From Hyperoplus lanceolatus (lineage: Eukaryota > Chordata > Actinopteri > Uranoscopiformes > Ammodytidae): a DNA stretch of 64,000 bases. Both the position numbers and the translations under genes were made by a program. The stretch is taken from NCBI GenBank assembly GCA_026929865.2, contig CM049409.1:9853952-9917951 (forward strand). Direction: 5' to 3'. Shown here piece after piece: positions 1 to 15,900 of the stretch (its first letter is position 1; each line of letters opens with the position of its first letter). The notes under the pieces are model-generated. The model ran no database searches. It saw only the letters and a list, made by a program, of their open reading frames with translations, and was not told where the DNA came from.

Positions 1-931
1 TCTGTTGATTTCAAAATGTTCCTGTAGCAAAAAACTGAAACAATTACATCATTATTTGCTCTGAAAGAGAGAAACTATATAAATAGATGGACAAAAATAA
101 ACAAAATACCTCGATTTTGTATTGTGAACATTGTACACGTTTCATAACACCATGCCTTGTTTAGAAATAGCTTTGTTTCCGTTATTTGATTGGTTGAAAG
201 TACACTGTTAAAGCAATACAGCTAATCATCAGTTTCCATCAGTTTTGTAATTCATTTGGGACACACATTTTCCACCAGAATTCAGTGTTTTTTTTTAATC
301 ATTCATAACACTCAACGCCTAGTCATGATTAGCCTGGGGGAATCCAATATAGCATCATTAATTAACTTTCTGAAATCATATCATTGCTAGAGAGACAGAC
401 ACTTAAATGGTTCAAACCCCCGATCCTTATAGTTGGAACTTTTATGGAAGACCATTCATTAATTAAAATGCCTAACCAAACGGTAGAGTGAAGGATTACA
501 CACTTGACTGACCGACGACTACTTAAGATCACTGAGGCAAGTCCTTGTTTTATTGCATGTTATTAAGCTTCAGATAATGAACTAATTAACTCAATGAGAG
601 AAAAGTCAATGAGGCAGTGTTGTCAGGAGGAGGCCTGTGTTCCACCCCCTCCACTCTCTCATTCTAAACCACACAGATGATCTGATATGTTAATGCATAT
701 AAGTGTGAAAAGCCCGCAGTGTTGTGTCAGCTGTGTTGCAGGACCAGAGCCCTTGGGGTTATGTCCGAGACTGACGTTCCGTTGCTTTTGTTTTGTTTGT
801 TTTGATTCATAATAAGGAGTGACTGGAAGGCGCACCTGCCATCTGCTCCCTTATCACGCTCAGTGGGCTCGAACGCAAACCAAAAAGACAAAGCAAAACA
901 CAATCCAAAGTGCAGACTACAACACACTCAC
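1..931 (-). other. bicc1 intron 2 (partial)
   Basis: Noncoding sequence between bicc1 exon 2 and the window edge. I looked for the next exon (the start of the first KH domain) on the minus strand and did not see it. The sequence is AT-rich with no recognised repeat. Confidence 0.7.
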
Positions 932-978
932 CTTCTGAAAGAAATCCTCCCCGCCGTTGACTCTCCCCTCCGAGGCAG
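932..978 (-). CDS. bicc1: bicc1 coding exon 2
   Basis: This 47-nt exon is too short to appear as an ORF. On the minus strand it has a CTCTAG acceptor and a CAGAAG|GTGAGT donor. Read from phase 1 it encodes A-ASEGRVNGGEDFFQK, which matches the segment following the KKLE motif in vertebrate BICC1 and ends in phase 0. Frame, both splice sites and the match to family sequence agree. Confidence 0.92.
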
Positions 979-3900
979 CTAGAGTGAGACAGAGAAAAAA
1001 TAAATTCATGAAACCACTCAATTCTGAGTACACTATGTAGCCTTAACCACGGCCAAAATCACACACAGTTTATCCATCTCCTCCAAAAACGTTAGGGTAT
1101 CTCGCTCGGAGCAGTGTTTATGGTGGATCTCCATTTCCTTGGATATTGTGTTTGGCACGGCCGCTGATTCTGCTCATTTGCTGAGGAATGGAATAGAATG
1201 AGCCAGGACATTTTCTATAATCCCAAAGATTGGACACAGCTTCTGTGTAACAAATTGACAGGATTCAGTGAAAATATTTTAGCATTTTTCAGTAGCCGCC
1301 GGTAATGGAGTATTTCACCACACTTGGTTTACCGTTTCGCACTTCTTTAAAGAAAGGCTTGCACACTGTTGAAATGTGTCAGTCAGCTTACTGTACACTT
1401 CCGGGCGCTATATGAAAACTTAAGATCTGCGGAAAGAATTGTCCAATATCACCTGTAAACAACTTGTATGCACTTAGGAGAGCCTTAGTGTTTTAAAGTA
1501 ATTTTCCAAGCAGGTGAAAATGCCAAGAAACTCCTTCGGCAATAAAGATGGATAAAAGGGCCAGCCACAGAGGCAAGTGAGGCCAGAAGTCTCTCCAACA
1601 CATCTGCAAATCCTTCAAACTGTGGGAGCTCCCTTGATGCAAAAATACATATCTGTTCTCCAAGAATAATTCTCATGTTCCTCTGTCATTTGGGAGTAAA
1701 GGGGAGGTTTACTGATGCATATCAGCCAGCCTTCTTGAGATTGATATGTTGCTGTCATTGCAAACCGGGGTTTGAACTGTCAAATTGCGATTTTTTTGGA
1801 AGATTTTGTGATTAGATTTTTCTTTTATAGTCAATTTTCAGTTCTAGAGAGAGATTATATCCTTGAAAAACAGTTAGTTTTCACTTATGTTTTTATCTAT
1901 TAGCTGCAAATCTACATTTTCATAATTCTAAGTTATTTCATCTGAATACATTCAAACAGAAAAAGCAAAACGTTTATCTAAAAAAAAACACTTTTCCATG
2001 CCAAAGTGAATTGAGAGAGAGATGGAGAGAAAGAGATAATTAATTTATTAATTATTTTGAATATATTGAATATGATGAATGCAATAAAGTCTCCAGTTCC
2101 AGCCCATCAGTACTAAGGAAATACTATTTATTTGAGCTTTTGCGAGTTTAAATCAAGTATCTTCATGGTGGACCAAAACAAGCAAAGAACAAGACGTCAC
2201 CTTGGGCTTTATGGAACTGATGGACACAATCCATCAGTTTACTTTCTTAACTAACATAATGATTAGTCATATAAATAATGGGCAGATTGGATGGATAAAA
2301 GAAGTTATTTGAAGCCATTCACACTGTACCTAAAATGAATATGCATGTGCTGAATCACTTCACTCATGTGAAAATTTCACATAAGAAAATATCAGTTTAA
2401 AAAAAATATGTTTTGGAAGAGAATCATTAAAGTAACAATAACAATCCATGAGCACCTTCCTTAAAACCAGACTAATCCACCTTAGACTAATAAATATGTT
2501 CCCATTAAAACGTATATAATGCCTGCAGTGCATATGATGACTCACCATAGGAAACCTGGGTGTGAAAGGCATCGTTATGAGTTCTCCTATCAACACCACA
2601 TTTAGAAAAACAAGCACACAAAATAAGAACCCTAACTAAAACACGGTTTCATTTTCAACCAGACGCAACATAACAGCCTTTGGCGATGCAGTTATGCCTC
2701 CATCATGAGAATTTAACAGTGTTGGCACTGACGTAGGCTACCCAGTAAATAAATCCAGGTCAGGGTTTATGAAGACAGAGAAATGTGTCAGCCTTGGCTC
2801 ATTGGGTAAATCAATTTCAGAAGAAATTTGTGTCAATAAAAACGCTCGACAAGCCATTACATTGATAATAGAAGTTACTCGTTGACTAATCATTCAAAAC
2901 AGAAGAAAATGGAAAGGCAATCCAGAACGAATATAAGAAAATCATAGCTGATGTAGGGTTATACAATCTTCTATCAGCATTTGACAGTTTGCATAAAGCA
3001 CTCACGGAAACATTCCCACCATCAACTATCCCCCTTCCCGTCATTTCTAATCTTGTTAATCTACTGCATAAGCATCAATTTAAAAAACAGACTATTTCCA
3101 ATACAAGACGTCAAGTAAAGAAAGCGACTGCCAGCCCACTGAGCTTTCACAGATTCAACAGTGCCAATGTTTTAATCCCATTACCTGCTTTGGAAAACAC
3201 AGTTGTCAAAAGAAAATCCCAACTGCTGTGGCTCCCATGGAGGAGATTCACATGATCAGATGGAAAGTGTCACAGAAGGGGATATGAAGTAGCTAAAGCA
3301 ATGTTGGACACCTACTTAGCTGCTACTAAAGCCTCCCAATTTTGATCCAAAGTTTCAGTTATTTTACTAAACGGCTGAGGCTCACAGTGATGCACGGGTA
3401 GTACAGCCAAATGCTTTGCCTAAATAGTTAAGATCATTGAAATCCATTCAGAGAGCCATACAATACAAATGTGGACTGTTACTTGTTTAGTAAATCAAGA
3501 GGAAAGAGCAATCTACAACTTTCATCATTGGTTGGTTGTATACATTGTTAATTAGGTAAACAAACCGGCTTTTTGTTTTCTATTTACTGTTGAACAACAT
3601 TTTGAAGACTGGGAATTTTAGCTGTGGGAGATGGACACTTAGGAGGAATAATTAATCAAAGACGTATCGCGAGATTAACTGACATCAACAAAGATTGGTA
3701 AGCGGACGCAGTAATTATGGCGCTGGCTGATAATGAAACAATCCGTGCGGCATTTACCAAAATAGCAAATATATGTGTTTAATCTTGATGACAGTAAGAA
3801 GAAGAAGTGTTTACATCCATTATAATCGTTTAGATAATATCCAGCTTTGAGGTAGAATGACAAGGAACAGCTCTGTCTGAAATGCCTCAGTTCTTAGGTG

Positions 3901-6900
3901 GCCTGAAATTATCCAAGTTATGAAACACCCTGTTACTGCAAGCCTTTCCTGTAAGAGCGAGGACAAACAAATACGGGAGCTCGGCGTCATCCAACAGACA
4001 GTGCAGTAGAGCAGGCCAGACACTCTTTTCTTCCGTGGTCTCGCAGTTATTTTATCGTCTAAACAAAAGTAAATCCCAAAAGTTAAAGTCTGTGTCAATG
4101 GCAAATTAACGAGATGGACATACAAAACAGGGTACACTGTAAGCCAATTAAAAAAAGCATCATAAACATGTCATTTGCAGGAATGATAGACTCTCCTCAG
4201 TGAGGAATGGTGAACCTTGGATCCTTATGATCTTTGATTGGGTTTCTCTCGATTTGTAAACTCAGTGGATGTGTAAAAAGAGTGAAAACTTCTACCAAGA
4301 AGGAAGAAGGAAAAAGCAGCTCTGCAGTAAGTCTGCCTGAGTGAGTCAGAGTGATGCAGTCACTGTGACGGATGTGGCTATGTTTACCTACTGCATCTGT
4401 GACGCTTGGCAAGAACGCACAACAATTTCAGTCTCAGTAATTACACATCAGACCTGATGAATGATACCTACATTTTAATGATTGAGGTGCAGTGTACTAA
4501 AATTCTGTTTTAGACCGACCAAAAGGAGTACTTACAAACATGAGCCTCTAGTGAGAGCTGCATGAGAAAGTCATATACGGTACACCTGTGTGCATTAATC
4601 AAAAGTCACTATTTACTACCCTACAACACCAACGGATGAAACAAAACTCCACACAAACTATACAACTTAGTCTGCTGTGGTACTATTAGGGTTGCCAAGG
4701 TTTCGAGATATGAACAGTTAAGTCTAAACTCTGATGTCAGAGTCAAACAATAAGGTCAATAGAGGCCTAATACACGGTTCTGGAGACAAATAATAATAAA
4801 TACAATGTGTTTGCATTAGTGTTTGTTTGTTTTAACTTGTGACAACCAAACAGTGCAACAGCATTTGGCAAGTGAGCGCAGGGGAGCCGAGGGCAATCTG
4901 ATATGGAAAATGAGTGAAAACATGAGCCATGTGCTGAGAGCAAAACATCCTGTTGGCACATGTGTGGCGTGTAAAATCGGCCGTGGGAGAACCCGGAGCA
5001 GAGACAGAAGGGCTACGGCTGTGCGTCTGGAACATGTTCCGATATATCATCTCATCTATGCACCATTTAATGTAAACCTGCAGAGTGCTTTACGTTCAAA
5101 AGAATAAAGTAGTGGGGTCAGCTTCTCAAAAACACATGATTGACAATTTTTTTTACTTGAATTCTGTTGTGAATTTGCTAGACGGCAATAGCTTCTTGAG
5201 GTAATTGTAGCTACTTGAAGATCTTATATCAGACAAACTCTTTACATTAAGCTAAACACTGGCTTGATTCAAGACCTTTTGAATTGAAAGGTTAAGTGTT
5301 TTGTTCAATGAGGAGCAGTTTCTCTGGTCAGGAAAAACAACTGGGCCAGTAAGAGCTTGGTAGGTGGGATAAAGAATTGGGGATGTCCCGGTCCTGTGCC
5401 AGAGCAAAGAAAAATGGTGACAAGCACGAATGAGATCATTGCGGCTATGCATGTTGTTGTAAGATGAGTTCTAAAAACTCTTAAATAAACTTATATCTCT
5501 GAAGCATTTGTGGTTCCAGAGGGAGCTGCTCAAAATCATATTAATTCAAAAAAATTGTCCGGAGAGGCTGAAGACTACAAGTTTAGAAATAAATAAAATA
5601 CGGATGGGTTGTGTGAGTATGAAGTGAGCTTACCAGACCTCACATAAGCCGCTACTAGCATAACACATAAGGATCGAGGACTGAAATGCTGGGGGCCTAT
5701 GTGCATCATGGGTAATGTAGGTGCCATGATTTTGCAAGGGAAGAGAATGTGTGGTACTAGTAAGTAAAAAACTTCACACATTCTAGTCCTCTGACTTTAA
5801 AAATAAATAACTGTTGACCTTTTGTTAAAGTCATTGTCGCTTTCAAGGGCACACCAAGCTCTGTCATTTTAAAGTCAGCTGCTGACTTGCAAAGTTGCAT
5901 CAAGACTACCACATTCAAGAATGGTGGTTAAATTTCATATTAACATTCATGTTTGCTTGTTCGTCTTGAGGATTTCATTTGCAAATCAACATAAAGATTA
6001 GAAGGGAGCTCTTTTTACATTCATCTTTTTCCCCTTCTCAAAGTATTGACTGGTATTGTACCACAACAATGATAGATGATTTAATCATAGGCCTTCCTTA
6101 GGCCCAATTGACTGAACAGTTGGAGTAGAGGAGCACATCCAAAGTTGACAATATTTTCCAGCATTTAATAGATATGATTTATATAAATGAGACTTTGTTC
6201 CATTTGTTGCTCAAGTGCTAGAATGCTCTAATAGCGTTTCTTTGGCTCAGGTTATATGAGGACAATGCACTCCTGCTCCTCCCTTTGAACACAGCAGATT
6301 GTAAAAGCCTCAAAGCACTGATCACATTCTGTCCTGTCCCGTGGTGTTTTTTTTCTTTTCTTTTTTTAATATGGAGCAAATTATATGGCACTAATGTAAA
6401 CCAGTTAGCTCAATTGTCTATTAATTTGAAAAACGAATCATGATGGTTACAGTTAGGTAATCACATCCACACACCCTGTAATTCCCTCTGTGTAGTTATT
6501 AAATGTCACTGCATGTAAAGAACCGAGAGAAGTTGCAGTGAAAGGAACATAAAGGAGCGGATGCCAGCAGATGGAACGGGTCTGGTATCTATTATTTTGC
6601 GGAGAAACTAACTTTTGGGGAGATTCTGCTGTTTTGACACATAAGGAATGTAAACAGTGTAGATTTCTACAGTTATGGCCCAGGTCCAGACACAACACAA
6701 CAATCACGCAAACAACAGGCACATAGACTGTAATAAACCAAACCAAAGACACTTCCACGTGAATATTTTCACTTCTAGCTTGTTTGGGTCATTCACTGTG
6801 CAGGGGTAAAGGAAAGGTCTAGAGTCTAGAACCAGTTTAGCAAAGCATTATGATCCCCAATAACAAATATACCTCATGGCCTAGATGTGAAATCCAAAAT

Positions 6901-9900
6901 GCCAGTCAGTCATGGTCATGCTGCGACCACCAAATAATGAAAGGGGGGGGGGCATACACCGGTGTACCTCAATATTTGTGCTGTGCAAGAATGATCAAGC
7001 TAAATTCTTCATGTCACAGGACTTCTATGAAGACAGGAGCTTTTCAGATAACTAAAAGGAAAGCGAGCCCTTTAAGGCACAAGCTTAATCTCTAGACTGC
7101 AGAGCTACTTAAGAAAAAATCTTCTCCACTGGGAATAATCACTAGACGACCTAAGGTGAAACTGGGGACATTAAAAAAAAAGTCTATCCAAGCATTAAAA
7201 CGTGAACGGTTATAAAACGTCCATTTCCCCTAGATAGGATTTCACAACAAGTGACAAGTCCAATCTGGGAAAATTGACATTCAGTCCACAGTCTGCTCAC
7301 ATGCTTTTACTCAACTGAGACAGATTAATATTGAAGCCAGATTTACGAACACCCCCTCCCACCTCTCCCTCAGAAGACAAGGAATAGTTTGAAAGAACTG
7401 CATTTCCCATATTGTATGAAATAGAGCGGGAAAACATGATGTTTTCACACCAGCTCCCCTGTGTCCCTCCCTCCAGTGAGCGCAGCAGCAGTGCACTCTC
7501 AATGTGAGGAGCCTCAGGGAGCCACAGCAACACACCAACACACACAATATTACTGCCTTGTCAGATGGAATGTCTTCACTTCTGGCCTGACAGAGTGTTT
7601 CAAACATAGATGCCGCTGTCGTCAAATTGATTTAGATTTGGAAACTGATTAATCATTCAATCAGCCCTAACAGTAACACACACACACAGTCATTTAATTG
7701 CAAACACCCTATTTGAAAAGGTAAATACATTCCAACTATAAAGATAGACATTTAGTAATATCACTGGCATTAAGTCATTATTCAGTGACAGGAGCTGTTC
7801 TCATCAATCAAGCCTAAATGCTACACCTCAAAGACGGGGTGTTTCAAGTGTATCACTTTGACATGTAGTTGGCAGTAACAGGGCTGCTGACGTACAAATG
7901 AAAACAGACGAAAGCCAACACTTAAAGTCTCCCTGTGAACTGTTTTGGCATAACTTTACACACGTTGGCATCCAAACAAAGACTCCAGAGATACACTTCA
8001 AACTGCTTTACCCAGACGACAACGGCATCTAATTGCCTAGGAAGGATTGGGGAAGTACACAATAACAGCGGGACCGGGTGGGCTGATCTTTCATTTCAAT
8101 GCGCCAGGAGAAGCATCCTGAGCTCTCAACATAGACCTGTTTATTTATCTTTGTTAAAAGAGAATTGGGGAGGTGATTGAATATTTTACGACAGACAAAT
8201 ATTATTCCTTCTAGAAAAAATACTACCTTTGGGATAAAACTGTTATGCCATGTAGTGAGATCATGTCTAAAAGATGGACTTTACACTTGCTATTGTCATT
8301 TGGAAAGAAGTCTGCCAAAATTGTTGTGGTGCTTTCATGTCTTTCATCTTCCCACCATAACTTGTTTCCCTACAAAATAGATTTTCTTAAATAGATAAAA
8401 TACATTTATAATGTATGACAAAAAAACAAAAGCTGACCCAAATTATTCAAAGCTTCGCTAGTTGCTAGTTGCAGTGTTCAATTACTTTATTTTTTATATC
8501 GATTTGGGAAAGCCCTGCTGACTTTAAAACGTTTGTGTTGTATCTCTCTGACAAAGAAGCTGCGGTACGTAACCACACTTTCTGTTACCACCACTAGCCC
8601 CAGGGTTCAAAGAATGAATCATAAGTGAAATCTTAGGGGAAAAAAATTGCTGCAAAACCACTATCATTAGCTTTGGTAAATCACCTCAAACCCCACAAAA
8701 AACTGAACACCTGTCATCAAATGTCTGTGCCCAGCAGAAGTCACCCTCTGAACTCAGAACAACACTTCTCTCCCATCAACTCCTGCGGGGTGTTGCCAAG
8801 CAATGGTGCTATCAAATAAATGTAGTGAGTGACAGAGAGCCACATGTTGCTCCGTGTCAAAGATGAGAGCCTGCCAGAGGAAGCTAGACTCACTGAGACC
8901 GAGGTCACGCGGATGCAAAGGTCTAGATCAGAAAATAATTACAATAGACTTGAAGTTGTAGCGACGATCTCTGGCCCAGACCGTTTCCCTCCATTTCCAC
9001 AAACACAGAGACCATTATGACCTCACATTAACACTTTTATTTACACACAGGCATCCTTGCACTAGGATCATCCAGCCTAGGAAACAAGACATCGAGCATC
9101 AAGACATTGTTGATAACATGTTTGGGTTATCGTCCCTTGTGTGTGAATGTTGCCAAGCGATTACACAACGCTGTACATTCCTGGTGCCTGGTATCTACTG
9201 TGTTGGATCCCCCACGGAGCATAGGGAGGCAGTCTCACTCAACAGGCCGAGAGTTGCACTATTAAACATTACATTGTGTTATTGGGTAACCCACTTGACA
9301 TTTTACATCGGCATTTTAGCGAGCAAAAGGAATCTGTGTATTTCGTGTTGTTGTGTGTGAGGGTGGGATGTGGGTGGGGTATGTTCGGGAAAGAAAGGGG
9401 AAAAAATTTGTACTCTTTGTGCTACAATTTCTTTGTTACTAACATTTAATAAAAAACCCTTTGAAAGAAGAGGAATCTGTGCAGGATTTCAGTGATTTCT
9501 TTCTTCGATTACTGTACTTGATTACACAACCTCTGCACTGTTATCTGCACTGATACCATATGTCCGACAAGAATAATTTATGCATAACAAAACAGCTCTA
9601 CGGACATGGACATAATCCAGTTAAGGTCTTTAATGAAATTCTTGCCCTCTGACTAACTAAAACAAAATGAGTTTTCCTTGTCCAGCCCTCTCTCTTTTGT
9701 TCGAGCTGAAAATATTCTGGCAAATGCCGAGTCTGAATAAAATGAGAGTGAGTACTCTTATAAAAATGCTTTCTTTTCAATCAAGGCAAGTGGAGAAAGG
9801 GCAGATTGTACTGGATGTTGAATGAGAGATAACAACAAACCAAAAGCCGAGGTTCTCCAAAGATAAACACTGAAAGCTCTTGGGGGGAGTGGTTAAGGGC

Positions 9901-12900
9901 TGGGTGGCGGGCACACGTGTGTTGGTGTGTGTGTGCGTGGTGAGTTGCGCATGCCCCCCCCCCCCCCCCAGAAACATTTCTAAAATAGCAACCGCAAACC
10001 AGACAGAATGTAAATCTGCACTTTGAAAAAGGGTTGAAGAAAAAGGGCTTTGAGGGACATAGAAAAACAGGTATTCATTTCAGCCCATTTACAGTTCCAG
10101 GAGCATAGAAATGGGTCACGGCACTCCAGCTCCACTCGGACTGTTGAAATAGGACTCCTGCTTTTATTTTCTTGAGTAATGAACTACAGGTTTTTCCACC
10201 GGGTGAAGCTCAATTATATTACAGCTTCTGAAAGCTTCATCATGCCCAGGATGAAGGAATTCAATGCGTAAGCAAAGTCGAATAGAATTGTTTAATTGTA
10301 TCAGCATGTTTTAGAGAAAACCTGCAAGAAAGAGAGAGGAAAGGAGTCGGAGAGAGAGAAGGTGGCAAGAGGTGGCAGCCGAGCAAAGCCTGGACAAGAG
10401 CAGAATTCAGCTGTTAAATCAACGGAGCCGATTCAATAACAAACTGAATGTTCTGATGTGTATTTACTTTCTGTGCAGCTCCGATTAAATATTAAAGAAC
10501 CATTTAGAAGTGATTTAATCAATGTATGTGTCCTTGATTCCAACACTTTGGGCTGCATGGTCGAGGTATAAAATAACCTTAACGCCTAACAGATGAAATC
10601 GTTTATTTCCTTTAAAATTTACTAGCGCAGAAGTATGCTTTTTATGACTTATTTTCCCAAAAGGCAGACATATTGCTGTCGAGGGAATACTTGGAATGCA
10701 TTGCTTTTGAAATTTTAAGACAACCTCAAGGACTATACCAGACAGTTTTTCCTGTTTCAGGAAAGGATATTTTGGAGATACATGTTTTGGTTTTTTTAAA
10801 CTTTCAACAGCAATGTGGTGTAGTTATTTTTCTGTCTTGTCCTAGTCAGATATTTTGAAATGTGTCATACTCAACAACAGTAAAAGAGAATTTGAATTAG
10901 TATGAAAGGGTTTAATAAGCATATGCTGGAGCTAGCATGGCTGGCAAGCTAACTACAGAATTCTTCCAAGTTGAAAATGGTGTATGAATGAAATGACCAC
11001 ACTTGCTTTTCCTATATCCTTGTCCCTATCCCTATTCAACCCTCAAATTGACAACTGGAAAGTCGGGCTATTTCACGGGTCAAAGTTCAATCACACTGAA
11101 CCCTGTGCGAGGCAAACGAGGCGGAACCTTTTCATGACAAACGCGAATGCATCTGGAAGTGATCAGTCACTACGTTGTTGAAATGAACGGGAAGCTTTTT
11201 TTTTTCCGTTTGTCCTGACAGTGGCACAAGTACAAAATCATAACAATCACCGCGTTGGCTCATTCACAACACTAACACACAGAATCTGGTTTAAACATCA
11301 CAATATCCCCCATGTGACAGATGACAAACTCATCTGAGGGTCCAAACTATTTTAACATCTACACATGAGCGAAGGTTTTCCCTCTCCAATGCTGGCTCTA
11401 TCTATAGCTTTCCACTCTGCACAGCATTTTTTTTTTTCGAAGGCAGATCTGTGTAAGAATTTTTCTCCAAGTTCCCAGATTCTCCATCTTTACTTTCACT
11501 TTAGGCTACTCAAATTTAATAGAGTGACATGACACAGAGCACCGCACCCCTAAAATGATTTCAATATTGTACTTAATCATCCATTATGGAGCTCACGATG
11601 TAGGATTATTTCAAACCAAGTCATTCCGGCTGCCCTTGCGACAACATTTTAGCCAAAAAACTGTAGGACTGCACAACATAAAAACACAATTGGCCGTGGT
11701 CAGAGTGACCTGGGTGTGGTTATGTTAAGAGTGAGGATTGTGTAGTAGTGTAAGGATAAAGTCCAACAACCCCACCGTGGATCTGATGGAAGCTGGAACA
11801 ACAGAGCAGTGTTTGAATGAGGGAGCGACAGAGGGGGAAAAGGAGAGAGAAGAGAGAAGAGACAGCCTGCAGCACATTCCCCACAAGACATTCACTTCCT
11901 GCCCGTGAGTCTTACTCAGCAACCCAGGAGGAAGAGGAGGATGAGGCCCTCACACATACACATTCCTCATTATGTGCATATAGAAGCCAGAGAAACCCTT
12001 CTCTAAAGCAATAAAAAAAGCGGAAAATATTCAAAAATCTAATAAAAATCATTCGAGGACCATTTTTCTCTTCCATTGGCCTCCAAAATAATATGTTCCT
12101 ATTTTGTGCACGATCGGCGACCTACCAATGACGTGTTTGAGAAACATTTCAGTGCACGTCAGAACAGATCCTAGCATTAGCACCCTCTACACACAGGATA
12201 TTAGGTGAAGTAGCAGTTCCTACTGTATACTACTATACTGTGAACATTATCACTCCATACTGAAAATACCTGTGAAAACGTTGTCCTTCCTCATTACCAT
12301 AATTATGCAAGAGCTTTTTTTCCATCCATCTGAGACAAAGCTACCAAATAATAGTATGTAGTTTCGGGGAAGCAAAACAAATTAGCTTAATGAGGAAAAT
12401 GATTCACTTAGCCTAATTGTAGGTTGTTGCCGCTGTCACTTGGCAAACATGTTGTTGCAATGTGTGCGTACATAGGGCCACCAGGAGGCTATGCTTAGTC
12501 ACAAACACCACTAAGCTGTCATCATTATTAGTCGGAGAAGGGAAACCCTCAGCCGCTCTACAAAAGGACCCATGGACAGTAGAACACATCAGTGATGTAT
12601 GCTTAAATGAATGCCCATGGAAAACCTTGTTGCACACGCAAACACTCAACTTAGGTAATCAGAGGGGCTGTAGAAAATGTTACCGCTTTCCCACACTTGC
12701 CCCTTTTCTTCTAACTTCTTTATGAATGTAAAAAGAAAAGGCACAATAGTTTTCTTACACGGTTCCCTGTAAATATAAAGCTATCTTTCAAGCTTTTCAT
12801 GCCTCTGTCAAGGTCTCCAAGCCATTAACTTGGAAGTTCTATTCCAGGGTGCCAACAGCACGACAGTGAAACCCAGATGGCTGTCAGGGAGAGATTTCCC

Positions 12901-15900
12901 TTTTTAACTATTAACTGATCTAAGCCCAGGGACCTGCACCCCTGCCAACGTGACAGACAGTAAATCTGTAATTGCCAAGCCGTTAATAATTTCCATTTTC
13001 TCCCGATGAAAATTGTGCCAGAACAGGGGAGTAAAATATTGTTGAATTGTTTAAGTGTATACACTGGGATTTTGCTTCAGTGTGTGGAGACACACTGGTG
13101 AGTCACTAACATCTTTTAATGGGCACCGAGTGCTTCTGGGTATTTTTATTCTTCAGGATTTACGCAACCCTTGACGATATGGGTCTCTCCACTCTCCACC
13201 ATTGTGATGTCCCACTCTGACCCCTTTCCTGTAAACTCTGAGTAAATCCAGTTTTATTATTAGGAAAACATGACAAGAAACCCTGATAAAAAGCTTATTT
13301 GCAATGATTGCCATTATGGCAAAAGATTACATATACATTGAGGTAAATGCACTGACAGGGGTTCAGATTTCTCTGGCCACCCCTTAAAAACAACGGTGTC
13401 TGCCATACCACTAAACCCAATAGTGCATAAAATTATAGGTGTGAAATAGATGAATACTTCCATACAATTCGACTAAATTAACACTAATGCTTTTGTTTGT
13501 GGTAGGTGATTATTAACAGTTTCTGATATAAATCCTTGGTTAAGTGAGACTCATTTCTGCAAATGAACTCCCTAAAACTTTCAACAAAAGATCATATCCT
13601 GCAGCCGGAGGATAAAAAATTGGAGCTAAGAGATTTCACAGCAATTTCATAGCTCTTCTATGAGGCAACACACCACCAGTAGTAAGTCATTTCTGTAATT
13701 CCTTGTAAAAACTTAAATTGACCAAACTCTTAGCCAGGCAATGAAAAAGCATGTTACCTGGCAAACGGTGTGAGGCTGGATGGTGTGAGCAAACATACAA
13801 TGTAGCTATTGTTAACCTGCAGCACACCATGATCCTTAATTTCAATAATTTCAATTAGCTGGTTTCCTATCTGAACAATGTCAACACCGAGACAGCAAAG
13901 AAAAAGGTTATTAATGAAGGTATTCAGACACTGGATACAATGGATACCACATAAAGGGATTTGATCAATTGGATGCAAATGAAAACAAAACAAGAATGTA
14001 TTGGTATATAGAATATATGCTTAACAGTTTCATGCTGTAATAACTAAACATTAAATTATATCTTTAAGCTAGTTAGTAAATATTTCTCTTAGTTGATCAG
14101 CAAAAAAATAATAACTGACTATTTTGATCAAAATAATTAGAATTCTTAATGATAAAAATGATTATCAGTATTGTTAATTTTTTTCTGTGGTTTGTTCCTT
14201 TGATATTATTTTGTAAACGTTAAATCTTGACTGGCCTGTCGGACAAAGACATTTTAATAGGGTCACCTTCAGGTTCGGAAACTTTCAATGAGCATTTTGT
14301 AACTTTTTGTAAATTATGGGGTTTATTGATTCATCACAAAAATAATAGTCAATTAACAGCCCAGATTTGAACGCGACAATCTTATTTTTATTCCAGACTT
14401 AATTTAATCTATGTCGTCATTCAGTTTATGGATAAAAGTATGTATCAGTTAAGATTTTGTCCATCATTTAAAAACAAAATCAATGTCTCCATCTTTTTGC
14501 TCATGGATTGTACAGTATGTGTAGGGCATTAAGGTGTTAACCTCATGCAATACAAGGAATTAATGTTTAACCTTCACTGCAGACAAGCAATTATGAACAT
14601 GTCCTTGCCATGATAAATCATAAAAGAAGGTGGTTGTGAATGCTGTTTCCAAAGTAGAGTATTTTAACTGTTTTCAAAGGCCAGTTTACAAAATGCATGT
14701 CTAATCTGTAGTAACAACACCTGCTATACCATCCCGAACACAATTGACATTGCCCTCTTTGCAGAAAAGCAAATAAGTGCAGACATGTCACCTGAACAAG
14801 GCAGAAAGAGATGCTGCGCTATGGTCATCTGGGAAACGATGGCAGTTCGACTTGACTTGTGCCGGGAATCGAGCGGACTTAATTTTTCCAGGAAACCGAA
14901 GCCAGAGATACCGTCACAGACAATAAAACACTGTGTGAAAATATACTGAACTCCCCATAAAATTATTTCATTATCGTCCAAACTCTGGCCTTCAGAACAT
15001 GATGTACCACGTCAAAGTCTAACAGCTTATCCAATAAAAACACAGCCAGATGTCACAGAGCTCTCACTCAACTGCACGAGACTAAAGGAGCTCATTTAGT
15101 AGCACTTCAATTTACACCTACAGATACAGAAAGGAAAAACAACACAAGCCTTTCTGATCCAATGAGTTGAAACAAATCCAGAACATGACTGTGGCTTTTT
15201 TGTATTTGTTCGCACATCTTGTGCAAAACTTCCAACAGATGTTAGGAGCGTGTCATGTCTAGGAAATAACAAAGCTACATAATGATGCAACAAGGCAGCC
15301 TGGACTCTTCCTGAAGGCCATAGGTCATGGGTTAAAGTTTAAAGTAATCTCACAGTTGAGATAGTGTGGTATTTAAAGTAAACCTGAACCTACAAATGAC
15401 CATAGAGACATGGGATACTGTGGAAGCACAGCAGACGTTTTCTATTCTACAACCCACATCTGAAATGTCAACAAAAGCAATGTCAGCCATGATGTCATGA
15501 TGCAGCAGTCGGAGAAAACTACATGTTGGCAGAGATACGAGACCAAACTAATAAACCTAGAGACCCAGTGATGTGGATAGATTATGCATAACACATACAG
15601 ACACTCAAACGCAACGGCACAAGCACACACGTTAAGGCTCATCATGGTATGTCCGGGACACTGGGATTAAGGGCCTTCTTCTGGTTAAGTTGTTTTCCTG
15701 GAAGAGTTTGGGATGACATGGAGCTTGGAGGAATGTACCGAGCAGCGAAGGCAAGCCACCAGGACAATCTCCAGGGGAACTACGTGTCTGTGTGTGCATA
15801 TGTGCGTGGGTGTATGGGATAAAAAGGATGGACTTATTTTAAAGCCTGCTGCTCGCAGAGTATTACTGCAAAGATTACTCACACGAGACAATAAATCTAA